Assembly (NCBI GenBank): GCA_032164245.1
Contig: JAVMKO010000010.1
Span: 30,144,189-30,208,188 of the forward strand
DNA from: Sternotherus odoratus
Lineage: Eukaryota > Chordata > Testudines > Kinosternidae
Length of the DNA: 64,000 bases
Direction: 5' to 3'
Shown here: one piece after another, positions 23,653-33,263 of the stretch
Layout of the letters: every line of letters starts with the position of its first letter
Position numbering within the stretch: position 1 is the stretch's first letter
Notes under the pieces: generated by a model
Seen by the model: only the letters and a program-made list of their open reading frames with translations
Told to the model about the DNA's origin: nothing
Database searches by the model: none
Program-made: the position numbers and the translations under genes

Positions 23653-24276
23653 CAGTGGTTCTCAAACCCTGGGGAAGGCCTCCCAATGGAAGCATGGGAA
23701 TGTGTCAAGGGAGGGACAAAACTGTGCTGCCTTTTTTTTTTTTTTCTTTTTTTTTCTTTTTTTTTTTAAAAAAAGCTCTGGCTGTCAGATCTGGCTGACT
23801 GGCTCATGCAGAAGGTCCATGCACAGCCAGGAGGCGGAGAAAATGGGACAGCCAAAGCCCTGTCCCCTGGGACAACTGGAGCACCACCACTTCGGCTTTC
23901 CTCTCTCCACCTTCTCAATCCCTCACCAGGAAGCAGCCTAAGCTCAGGTTCTCTTTCCCCCTTCCCTCCCCGCCCCTAACGCCTCAATCCCTCACTTCAA
24001 AGCAGCGGGGCTCGGGCTATTAGCCCCAGGATAGCAGCAGCAGCACAGAAGTAAGGGTAGCAATGGGGCACTATGTCTGCTGTGAAAAGCGATATTGAGG
24101 AATATTACTTTTCTCATTGCCACCTTTACTTCTGTGCTGCTGAGTGCCTGGCCAGCAGCCACTGCTCTGTGCTCTGCCTTTAGAGCTGGGTGTTGGTATA
24201 TGTACTTGTAGTTGTTTACGCCCCCTTCCCAGACACCAAGAAGGGAAGCCCAGTCAAGTAAGTTTGAGAATCACTA
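23653..24276. mobile_element. hAT-type MITE next to the Harbinger insertion
   Basis: The ends cagtggttctcaaacc and aagtttgagaatcacta are inverted. The left duplication is ccttagag (23645-23652). The right one is split by the Harbinger element: cctta before it and gtg after it give ccttagtg, one mismatch. A T-rich tract of about 45 bases lies near 23730. Confidence 0.8.
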
Positions 24277-24624
24277 CCTTAGGGTATGTCTACACTACGA
24301 AATTAAGCCGATTATCTTGAAGTCGATTTTTGGAAATAGATTGTATAAAGTCAAGTATGTGTGTCCCAAGTAAGCACATTAATTCGGCAGCATTCGTCCA
24401 CAGTACCATGGCAAGCATCGACATTCCGAGCAGTGCACTGTGGGTAGCTATCCCACAGTGCCCCTCCCTCTGTGAAAGCAATGGCAGACAATCATTTCGC
24501 ACCCTTTTCCATGGATTACCTGAGCTGATGTCATAGCAATGCAAGCATGGAGCCCGCTTAGATCACCGCTGCAGTTATGGCCATTATAAACACCTCACGC
24601 ATTGTTGTGCCGTTTATGCTGAAC

Positions 24625-25683
24625 ATGCAGAAGAAGGCGACCAGGCGACGACAGCGCGGTCACGAGTGATGACAGTGATGAGGACGTGGACACAGACTTC
24701 TCTGAAAGTACAGGACCTGGCAATTTGGACGTTTTGGTGGCAATGGGGCAGGCTCATGCTATGGAATGCCAATTCTGGGCCCAGGAAACAAGCACAGACT
24801 AGTGGGATTGCGTAGTGCTACAGGTCTGGGATGACTCCCTGTGCCTCAGAAACTTTCACATGCGTAAGGGCACGTTCATAGAACTTTGTGACTTGCTCTC
24901 CCCTGCCCTCAAGGGCAAGAATACCAACATGAGAGCAGCCCTCATAGTTCAGAAGCAAGTGGCCATAGCCCTCTGGAAGCTTGCAACCCCAGACAGCTAC
25001 CCGTCAGTTGGGAATCAATTTGGGGTGGGTAAATCTACAGTGGGAGCTGTTGTGATGCAAGTAGCCAACGCAATCATTGAACTGATGCTGTCAAGCATAG
25101 TGACTCTGGGAAATGTGCAGGCCGTAATAGATGACTTTGCTACAATGGGATTCTCTAACTGTGGTGGGGCTATAGATGGAACGCATATCCCTATCTTGGG
25201 ACTGGACCACCAGGGCTGGCAGTACATAAACCGCAAGGGGTACTTTTCAATGGTCCTGCAAGCACTGGTTGACCACAAGGGAGTTTCACCGACATCTACG
25301 TGGGATGGCCGGGAAGGGTTCATGACCCTCACATCTTCAAGAACTCTAAGCTTTCTAAACAGCTGGAGCAAGAGACTTTCTTCCGAGACCAGAAAATTAC
25401 TGTTGGGGATGTTGAAATGCCGATTGTTATCCTTGGGGATCCAGCCTACCCCTTAATGCCCTGGCTCATGAAGCCATACACAGGAATCCTGGACAGGAGT
25501 AAGGAACAGTTCAACTATAGGCTGAGCAAGTGCAGAATGGTGGTAGAGTGCGCATTTGGCCGCTTAAAGGCTCGCTGGCACGGTTTACTAACTCGTTCAG
25601 ACCTTAGCGAAACCAGTATGCCCATTGTTATTGCTGCTTGTTGTGTGCTCCACAATCTCTGTGGCAACTCGCCTGTCCGCTGA
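24625..25683 (+). pseudogene. Harbinger (HARBI1-like) DDE transposase, broken
   Basis: The coding-like region begins at an ATG (MQKKATRRRQRG, a basic start). It shows a frame slip near 24660, an acidic stretch DSDEDVDTDFSES, an in-frame TAG at 24800-24802 where the next codon is Trp, and a one-base frame shift near 25282. Domain order fits PIF/Harbinger nucleases: VWDDSLCLRNFHMRKGTF, a helix-turn-helix region VGNQFGVGKSTVGAV, catalytic Asp in GGAIDGTHIPI, second Asp in [11 protein letters not shown] to [17 protein letters not shown], and Glu in [13 protein letters not shown], then CCVLHNL. The acidic triad is present, but the frame is interrupted at least three times. It is not the domesticated host HARBI1, since it sits between Harbinger termini. 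Confidence 0.92.
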
Positions 25684-26029
25684 TTACGAGCAGCCGGACA
25701 CCAGGGCAAGTAGAATTGTGCAGCAGCAGGTGCTGGGCATCAGAGAAGCCTCGAAAACCAGTTTTATGACTGGCCAGGCTACAGTGTGAAAGTTCTGTTG
25801 AAAACCCGCCCCCTTCATCTACTCCACTTTAAGCCTACCACCCTTCTTCCCCCTCCCTCCTCGATCACCACTTGCAGAGGAAATAAATTCATTTTTTTAA
25901 AATCCTGCATTCTTTATTATTTTGTCACATACACAGGGGATAACTGGCAATGTAGCCCAGCAGGGGTGGATGAGGAGGGAAGCACCAGGTGAGGTGGTGG
26001 ATGAGGGAAGGACAAGGCCACACCACATT

Positions 26030-26479
26030 TCAAAACTTTTGAAAAAGCCAGTCTTCTATTGCTTGTGCTGCCCTCTGGGGTGGAGTGGTTGGGTGCCTGG
26101 AGCTGCCTCCTTCCTCCCCACCCCTCCGCATTCTTGGGAGTCTGGGTGAGGCTATGGAACTTTGGGAGGAGGGGCGGTGGTTACACAGGGGCTGCAGCAG
26201 CAATCTTTGCTCCCACTGAAACTCCACCAGACACCGGAGCATGTCAGTTTGATCCCCCAGTAGCCGCAGTATTGCATCCCTCCTCCTTTCATCGCGCTCC
26301 CCCCTCCTCTCCTCCCGGTCGTCCCTCCTCTCCTCCTGGTCATTTACCACTTTCCTGGACTCTAACATTGTTTGTCTCCACGCATTCTGCTGAGCTCTTT
26401 CAGAGCGGGAGGAGTGCTTAAGCTCAGAGAACATTTCATTGCACATGTGGTTTTTTTGCTTTCTTATCTGCGCTAGCCT
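26030..26479 (-). pseudogene. Harbinger Myb/SANT-like protein, exon 2 (C-terminal)
   Basis: On the - strand an acceptor, ctctgttgcag, precedes RLAQIRKQKNHMCNEMFSEL, then a long helical, charged stretch (NDQEERRDDREERR...) and LLGDQTDMLRCLVEFQ, ending near EDWLFQKF with a stop. This is the oligomerising C-terminal part that follows the Myb domain in turtle Harbinger proteins. The frame of this exon is open throughout. The intron between the exons is about 1,020 bases. Confidence 0.8.
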
Positions 26480-26834
26480 CTGCAACAGAGATGAAAGGGG
26501 GAGGGCTGAAACATTTGCAGCTGCAGGAGGAAAAAAGGGAGACTATATAAGAGAGATACATTTTACAGAGCAATGGATATAGTCTTTCACAGTGAAACAA
26601 ACTATTCACATCACATAGCACGTATGCTTTCGGTACAAGCTCGTATTTTGCATCTTATATTGAGTGCCTGTGGCTTTCGTGTGAGAGCTCACACACGCAG
26701 GGCCAGGAAACAAATCAGCTTGCAAGCGGCCATGGTGAGCCATACTCTTTCGGCTTCTTCTACCTTCTTAAATCCGCGCTCTCCTTTTCCCATACCGAGC
26801 AAATCTGGCCATTTAAAAGGGGGTCTTTCGGCAA

Positions 26835-26990
26835 ACCCAGCACACACACACACACACCCCGCACACACACACACAGTCTCTGGGATGATCGCCTTCCCCT
26901 TCCTCCCCACACCATGTGGCTGATATCATGGAAGATCCATGCTAGCCAAATGTGAGCAGTTCAGCGTGAATGACCCCCACACACACACAC
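26835..26990. repeat. CA microsatellites in the Harbinger element
   Basis: CA runs at about 26839-26875 and 26973-26990. Confidence 0.85.
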
Positions 26991-27064
26991 ACCTGCCACT
27001 TGGGTAACTGTGGGAAGGATTTCCTTTCAGCCATAGCCGAACAGCCCAGTAGGAACGGCCAGGT

Positions 27065-27400
27065 GTGAATGTTCCCTTACTTACATTCCTGAATTCCAAG
27101 CAGGTTACCATGAATGATATCACTCTGCTGAGGATAACACAGAGAGATAAAGAACGGATGTTGCTTGAATGCCAGCAAACCCCAGAGGCATATGCTATCA
27201 TGCTTTGTCATGCTATGATACCACACTACTTGCTACTGGCCTGGCGTGGTGAAGTGTCCTACCATGGAGGATGGAATAAGGCTGCTCTCCCCAGAAACCT
27301 TCTGCAAAGGCTTTTAGAGTACCTCCAGGAGAGCTTCATGGAGATTCGCTGCAAGATTTCCGCTCCATCCCCAGACATGTTAACAGACTTTTCCAGTAGC
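27065..27400 (+). other. Coding-like stretch of unknown role inside the Harbinger element
   Basis: A + strand frame open from 27065 contains an ATG at 27110 and reads MNDITLLRITQRDKERMLLE, then AMIPHYLLLAWRGEVSYHGG and LPRNLLQRLLEYLQESFMEI. The composition looks like real protein, unlike chance frames nearby. About 27380, the neighbouring frame gives HVNRLFQ and a TAG at 27397-27399, a plausible original end. It lies antisense within the intron of the Myb-like gene and downstream of the transposase, so it could be a third gene or a late exon. I do not recognise a family. Confidence 0.4.
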
Positions 27401-27499
27401 TGTACTGGCCATGAATGCATTCCAAGTCCTCAGGGCAAACTAATCATTAATAAATGGTTCATTTTAAATCATGCTTTTTATTTACAAAGGGACACTCAC

Positions 27500-28155
27500 C
27501 AGAGATGCCTTCATCAGCTTCTTCATCCGGGATACCTACTTGGGGGGATTAGGAGGGTATTGGCTCCAGGGTGATAAAAAGATCCTGGCTATCGGGGGGG
27601 GGGGAAAGGGTCTCTCCGCTTGCCTGCTGCGTGATATCCTCATCTTCCTCATCCGCTGAATCCTCATGCCTGCTGAGTACCACCCCATCGGCGGAGTCTA
27701 CGGCCACTGGTGGGGCTGTGGTGGGGGCGGCCCCCTAGCATTTTATGCAGTTCATTGTAGATGCGGCATGTCTGGGGCTGTGCCCCGGAGCGTCCGTTTG
27801 CCTCTTTGGTTTTCTGGTACTTTTGCCTCAGCTCCTTAATTTTCACGCGGCACTGTTGTCCGTCTCTGTTGTAGCCTGTCTCCATCATGGCCTTGGAGAC
27901 TTTGGCAAACGTATTGGCATTTCGGTTGTTTGAACAGAGTTCTGCCATCAAGGATTCCTCTCTCCATACAGCGATCAGATCCAGCACCTCCTGTGTGGAC
28001 CATACTGAAGCTCTTTTGTGATTATGGGACTGCATGGTCTCCTGTGCTGATGAGCTTTGCATGGTGACCTGTGCAGGTGAGCTCGCCATGCTGGCCAAAC
28101 AGGAAATGAAATTCAAAAGTTCCCGGGGCTTTTCCTGTCTACCTGGCAAGTGCAT
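27500..28155 (-). pseudogene. Harbinger Myb/SANT-like DNA-binding protein, exon 1, frameshifted
   Basis: Read on the - strand, a likely start in MASSPAQVTMQSSS precedes the Myb/SANT-like domain: RASVWSTQEVLDLIAVWREE, then CSNNRNANTFAKVSKAMMET and CRVKIKELRQKYQKTKEANG to IYNELHKMLGG. Conserved Trp residues of the trihelix are visible. After MLGG, near 27735, the frame shifts; the acidic tail (VAVDSADGVVL, then SADEEDEDITQQAS) continues in another frame and then meets a stop near 27550. A donor, CTG|gtgagt, lies at 27499. Family knowledge: this protein brings the transposase to the nucleus and to the element ends. The gene is broken. Confidence 0.88.
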
Positions 28156-28892
28156 CCGAGTTCAGAGTGCCATCCAGAGCAGTCACAATGGAGCACTGTG
28201 GGATAGCTCCCGAAGGCCAATAGCATTGAATTGCGTCCTCACTAACCCATAGTCGACCCAGAGATGTCGATTTCCGTGCTAATCCCCTTGTCAGGGAGGA
28301 GTACAGAAATCGATTTGTAAGAGCCCTTTACATTGATGAAAAAGGCTTCCATGTGAGGACGGGTACAGGGTTATACCGATTTAGTGCTGCTAAAGTCCTA
28401 AAGACCTAAACCCGTAGTGTAGACCAGGCCTTAGTGATCTGTACACTGGTTAGTAAAATGCTTGACCATGCACTGATCTAACTACAAAAAGGGTTTAGTT
28501 TAGTTCATGCAACTACATGCCTTCTTTTCATTGACTCTCTTTTCGAGTTTGCAAGTGTACTTTATTACATAGTTCATAGTTTGTTTCTTTGTGGTTGTTG
28601 AATATTTATGTTTTATGTGCATGAAAAGGCTTCAACCCTGCAGTCTGAATTCAATTTTGCCTTTATGTGCATGTGAAGATCCTATTAACCTCAGTGGGCA
28701 TGACCTTTTACAGATGAGGATAGATTTTGCCCCCATATAACATTTCTCCACATGTACTATCAAAAATGACACACAAATACCAGTAATTAAGCCTTTTTCA
28801 TTCATTATGAGAAATTTTAGTCCTGCTACTTGTGGAAGTTTCCCATTCCTTACTACTTATATTTTTTCCATTTGCTTATTCATCATTTTTAG

Positions 28893-29081
28893 GCCTACAA
28901 TAGAAGGTGGAGTTTCAGAAGTTGAGATCATTTCACAACAAGTAGAAGAGGAGACCAAAAGCTTAGCTCCTGTACAACTTGTTAACTTCGCTTATCGAGA
29001 TTTACCCCTTGCTGCACTTGATCTCTCTGTGGCAGGGTCCCAGCTCTTGTCAAATTTGGATGAGGACTACCAAAGAGAAGG
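28893..29081 (+). CDS. TMEM266: TMEM266 N-terminal cytoplasmic exon
   Basis: This exon of 189 bases completes Gln5 and encodes residues 6-67, then two bases of Gly68. The segment is hydrophilic and acidic, with EVEIISQQVEEE near its start and LVNFAYRDLPLAALDL and LLSNLDEDYQRE later. It is the cytoplasmic N-terminus before helix S1. The acceptor is a T-rich tract ending ttttag at 28892 and the donor is G|gtaagt at 29082. The sequence agrees closely with my memory of mammalian TMEM266, and this strong conservation is what sets it apart from the surrounding repeats. It lies about 460 bases downstream of a complete Harbinger transposon. Confidence 0.93.
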
Positions 29082-29300
29082 GTAAGTGCAAAGGATATCC
29101 TAAAGGATTTTCATGGTTTATGGAAGGGAAAGCCATGAGCTGGAGAGAGAAGGCCAGCCAATTTCACTGGAATCCATTCTAAAAGCATCTTTTTCTAATG
29201 TAGCTATTTAGTTGTTTTCAGACTCCTTGCAATAAAGTAATTTCTGGCACCCATGTGAACACTGTACATATTAGAAAACTGCTGTGAGAGAGGGAACTAA

Positions 29301-29593
29301 AGTTTGGTCCATACTAAAATGTTAAGTCAACCCTGTGACATCATTCAGGGGTGTGAAAAATCCACACCCTTCAGTGATGTAGTTTTAAGCTGACCTGGCC
29401 CCTGGTGTAGATAGTGCTCAGTCAACTGTAGAATTCTTCCTTCAACCTAGGTCCGCCTCTCTGAAAGGTAGGTTACCTGCTGCGATGGTAGAACTTCGCC
29501 AGTCAGCATAGTCTACACCCCTCCCATCAGTGTCTACACTGAAGTGCTAGAATTGCACAGAAATGCTGTAGTATTTAATGTGTAAACAAGCCC
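29301..29593. mobile_element. Harbinger-like MITE with TAA duplication
   Basis: The ends agtttggtccatactaaaa and gtgtaaacaagccc are related to the ggtctacact termini, with TAA at 29298-29300 and 29594-29596. The interior holds caggggtgtgaaaaatccac, then acacccttcagtgatgtagt, an internal hairpin typical of a turtle MITE family. Confidence 0.65.
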
Positions 29594-30381
29594 TAAGTTG
29601 AGTCTTTTACCCTGACTTTTGGCCCTTCCCCATAAAAACAAAACAAAAATGCAGAAAAGCCATTCCATAGGTCCTCTGTGACAGATGCCTCAGGAGAGTG
29701 GGGTCGGTGACCATAGTCTGCATGTTTGAGTAGACATTTCCTGACCTGGTGATTATGACTATGCAACACAACTTCCTAAACCTCATGCAGATATTTCTGT
29801 TTCTAAAAGAAGAATTTGCTTTCGGTAGGCTGGGAATGAGGCTGTTGCTATTCTGAATATATATGCACAATAATGTTGTTCTGATAGAACATATGTGCCC
29901 ATTCTGGCTACATTTACACAGGGAGTTCAAATCAAGTTAATTTATTAGTTAGAAAATGTCTTTGGAAATGAGAGAATTAAAACACTTACTAAATATACTC
30001 TTCAACTGAATATATTAAAGGTACTAAAAGAATGTTTAATGATGAATCACAATATATATGAGAACGGCAAAGCATTTTACCTAGAGCCATTATTTTTATA
30101 AGTAATGGCTTGCAAGTAGCTATCTTAAAAATTTAACAAACCTAGCACCTTTATTGTATAAAAGGCAGCGAATACCCATAGTGGGGGAGTGTCTGAAGAA
30201 TCTGTTCTCTCTTCAGACATAAGAATGCAACTTCTGTTGGCCTGAGAGCCAAATTGAACTTTTTACAAAGGCCAGTTAACAAGTCAAAATTACTAAAACA
30301 AGTAGCCTGTAAACACATTTTACTTATAGTAGTAGTAAGAGTTGTTTATATTTATGCCTGTATCTGTAATTTTCACTCCAT

Positions 30382-30482
30382 GCATCTGAAGAAGTGGGTT
30401 TTTTACCCACGAAAGCTTATGTCCAAATAAATCTGTTAGTCTTGAAGGTGCCACCAGACTCCTCATTGTTTTTGTGGATACA
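30382..30482 (+). repeat. Penelope-like element 3'-tail fragment
   Basis: gcatctgaagaagtgggttt, then acccacgaaagcttatgtcc and ttagtcttgaaggtgccacc match the 3' tail of the Penelope-like element at 40725-42331. Confidence 0.75.
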
Positions 30483-31230
30483 GATCCCTCTGATAAATGA
30501 CTGCACATTGACTCATTTGGAAAGCTGTCTCCCTTTGTGTGTGAATCTGTATAAAATTAGCATCACCTTTGATAAGGAGACAATAGCCCAACATTGGATT
30601 ATATAGATACTGTTCATTACTATTTCAGTTTATATCATACCAAATGTATATAGCTACTTTTATTGCAAGATCTATCTAAAAACACTTTACAGTAAATCAG
30701 TCTGAGACTTCAAGATGAAGACACAAAAAGGTTTATATAAGATTCAAATTGTTGACAAATATATTTTAATCTATGCTTAGAAATCAGCAAAGATGGTTGA
30801 TCTATACTCAGCCGGTATTCCATGCTGCAGTCAGGAAGCAGAATGAAGGGAAAGTTCTTGCCATTAGTTTTTTTCCATGAGACTTCTTCAGAAATTCCAA
30901 ACAAGGGGAAATAAATTTGTTAGATTATATAAATATGATGCAATACCACATGTGTCTAAAGAGACACTTTATAATTAATTTGAGTATGCAGATGCAAGCC
31001 TGAGGCTATATTGCTATTGAATAAATATAAAAGAAGGTTAGTGCAAGTATTCAGCCCTAGTAGCTGCAGATTTAACCATCTGAAGCACCATTCTTCAAGG
31101 TCCAAAGATCTGTTACAATGGGTACTTCAGCCTGCTTGCATCCGGGTGCAGAAACAGACCTGTCAGTCACAGGCAGCAGCAGAATGCTCCACTCTCTGAA
31201 ATTCCCTTCAGTTTTATCTGCCTCCGCAGT

Positions 31231-31492
31231 CAGGGCTGATCTTACCATGAGGCGAACCAAGGCGGCCGGTGGGGACACCATTAGGGGGGGACACCATTAG
31301 GACCCAGAGTGTAGAAAATTGTGTCTGCAGCTGGTGCATATGTATTCTCTCTGCTCTAGATGCACAGAAATGGTGGAGTGCTGTGCTGGAGGAAGGAGGG
31401 CACAAGAGCCCTTTCAAAGTTTTGGCCCAAGCGAGGGGGTTGGGGGTTTGAGCTCCCTGCCTCAGGTGCCAAAATGTTGTGGGCTGACCCTG
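31231..31492. mobile_element. hAT-like MITE, eroded
   Basis: The ends cagggctgatcttacc and gggctgaccctg are partly inverted. The flanks tccgcagt and tccacaat agree at six of eight bases, the two differences being G to A. A 17-base word, gggggacaccattaggg or close to it, is repeated at 31272-31301. Confidence 0.4.
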
Positions 31493-32682
31493 TCCACAAT
31501 GGCCAGTGACTTAGCCAGGCTTCCCTGCTATGAAGCTTTTCTGTGGAAAATTCCAGACTTTATTTCAAATTTCTGACTAACAGATTGGTTGAAAATGTGT
31601 ATAATTCCCAGCCGTGTCACAGGACTTCATTAGCCATGAGGGGAGGTTGCCCCCTCAACTGTGCTTCCCCTTTGGGGGCACTTGCGGTGGCTGGTGCTCT
31701 TGCAGGTTTCAGGGAGTGAGTTAGGCTGAGAAAAGTCTGAGGCAAAGGGAAAAGTCTGTATGGTCTGCTTCACCCTTTTACCTACTGTGCCTTGCGGGAG
31801 CTTGGCTCTGCTACGAGCAGAGCGCAGCTTCCTCCTCACAGCCCAAACTGGACAGGGTCATCTCAGTCCACCCTTCCCTAGGCCGGAAAGAAGTTGGGCG
31901 GGATTGAAATAGCCAGCTCCAGGGGCAAGCAGCTCCTCCACCCCTGTCTCCCTGTTGATGACATCAGAGGGGCAGTGTGCCAGATGGAAGATTAAACATA
32001 AATCCCAATAATCCACACCAGCAACCATGTGAAGGCCAGTCACCTCCTCCTCTCCCTCTGTCTCCCTGCAGGCTGGATAAGGGCACTAGACCCAGTACAG
32101 ACTCTTCCAACATCACAGACTGCAGCAAGATATCTTTGGACCACCTCCCTTTTTCAGCTGCCACCTCACCTCTGTAACAGGAGTCCAGGCTTTCCCAGGC
32201 CGCCGCCTCCAGGGAAAACACACAACCACATGGCCAATCTACTTCCCATGCGGTAGAGAGGGGTAGAGCTTCTGTAAAAGCCCATCTTTGAGCCTCAGGC
32301 CTGTACGTTCCCAAGAGACCCAAAAGGGGCCCATGTTGGGGAGAGGACACAATAGGTCCCAGTCTCTTTGAAAACAGGGCGATTGCTAGCCACTTGAAAT
32401 ATTTTTAGAGCAGTCTCTGAGCCAGTTTCTCTTCCCCATCGGAAGCAGGATTACAGAGACAAACTCCCAAAGGGTAATTAATTAAACTTAGTGGTGTTTT
32501 CCCTGCTCACCTTCACAGAGTTCAATGTGGCAGATCCATGCAAAAAGAACCAGGCCAGGCATGCCCAGAGGAGTCCGCACATACATATTCTTCCCTTGGG
32601 GGGGGAGGGGGAGGCTTGCGATCTGAATCAGAGTTGGGAGACCAAATAATAAAAATATATAATAACAAACAAACCAAAAGAA

Positions 32683-33093
32683 AGTGACTAAGAGTCCTGT
32701 GGCGCCTTATAGACTAACAGATGTATTAGAGCATTAGCTTTAGTGCGGGCCTGCACAACATGCGGCCTGGGGGCCACATGCGGCCCGCACGGTCTCACTG
32801 TGCGGCCTGTGGAGGATGAATAGGGGTGGGGCAAGCCAAGCGGTGGGGTGGGGGAAAGCGGATGGGGGTGGGGCTTTTCGGCCCGCAGCTGGTTTTTTTG
32901 CAGTAATATGGACCTCGCTGCTTTCCGAGTTGTGCAGGCCTGCTTTAGTGGATGAATACCCGCTTCGTCAGGTGAAGTGGATATTCACCCATGAGAGCTT
33001 ATGCTCCAATACCTCTGTTAGTCTATAAGGTGCCACAGGACTCTCTGTCGCTTTTGCAGATCCAGACTGACATGGCTACCCCTGTGATACTGA
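32683..33093. mobile_element. Palindromic Penelope-type tail insertion with a nested hAT MITE
   Basis: The left arm (agagtcctgtggcgccttat onwards) and the right arm (ataaggtgccacaggactct) are inverted copies of a Penelope-like 3' tail. The insertion is flanked by a 12-base duplication, aaaccaaaagaa (32671-32682 and 33094-33105). A hAT MITE interrupts it at 32746-32942. Confidence 0.85.
32746..32942. mobile_element. hAT-type MITE inside the Penelope-type palindrome
   Basis: The ends cgggcctgcacaac and gttgtgcaggcctg are inverted. The duplications ctttagtg at 32738-32745 and 32943-32950 are exact and eight bases long. Confidence 0.9.
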
Positions 33094-33156
33094 AAACCAA
33101 AAGAAGTGGAGGATAGGCGTTTAGGCAGAGTACAGAGTGTGAAAATATGCTTAGGA

Positions 33157-33263
33157 CAGTGGTTCTCAAACTTTTGTATTGGTGACCCCTTTTACCCAGA
33201 AAGCCTCTGAATGTTGTCCACACACACACCCCCCCCCCGCCCCCCTTATAAATTAAGATTTTC
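33157..33263 (+). repeat. hAT-type MITE, left-end fragment
   Basis: cagtggttctcaaacttttg, then gtgaccccttttacccagaa and ccttataaattaagat match one end of the CAGTGGTTCTCAAAC family. No right end was found. It contains short CA and C runs. Confidence 0.6.

Larger units (their letters stand above)
24282..28430. mobile_element. Full-length PIF/Harbinger DNA transposon, decayed
   Basis: The ends gggtatgtctacactacg and the complement of cgtagtgtagaccaggcc form the terminal inverted repeat, with TTA duplications at 24279-24281 and 28431-28433. At 4,149 bases it carries both genes of the superfamily: a DDE transposase on the + strand (24625-25683) and a Myb/SANT-like gene on the - strand (two exons, 26030-26479 and 27500-28155). 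Subterminal words such as gcactgtgggtagctatccc on the left and gagcactgtgggatagctcc on the right are related, as expected for transposase binding regions. It lies in TMEM266 intron 1 and cannot move on its own because both genes are broken. Confidence 0.93.
22036..28892 (+). other. TMEM266: TMEM266 intron 1
   Basis: The intron runs from gtaagt to ttttag and is 6,857 bases long. About 60% of it is the full-length Harbinger element at 24282-28430, with a hAT element directly to its left and a CR1 end at 22676-22777. The stretch 22778-23652 shows nothing recognisable. Confidence 0.8.

Noticed and set aside
24815..25683. Host HARBI1 gene
   Set aside because: The frame is interrupted, and the segment is bounded by Harbinger termini and TTA duplications, so it is a transposon copy.
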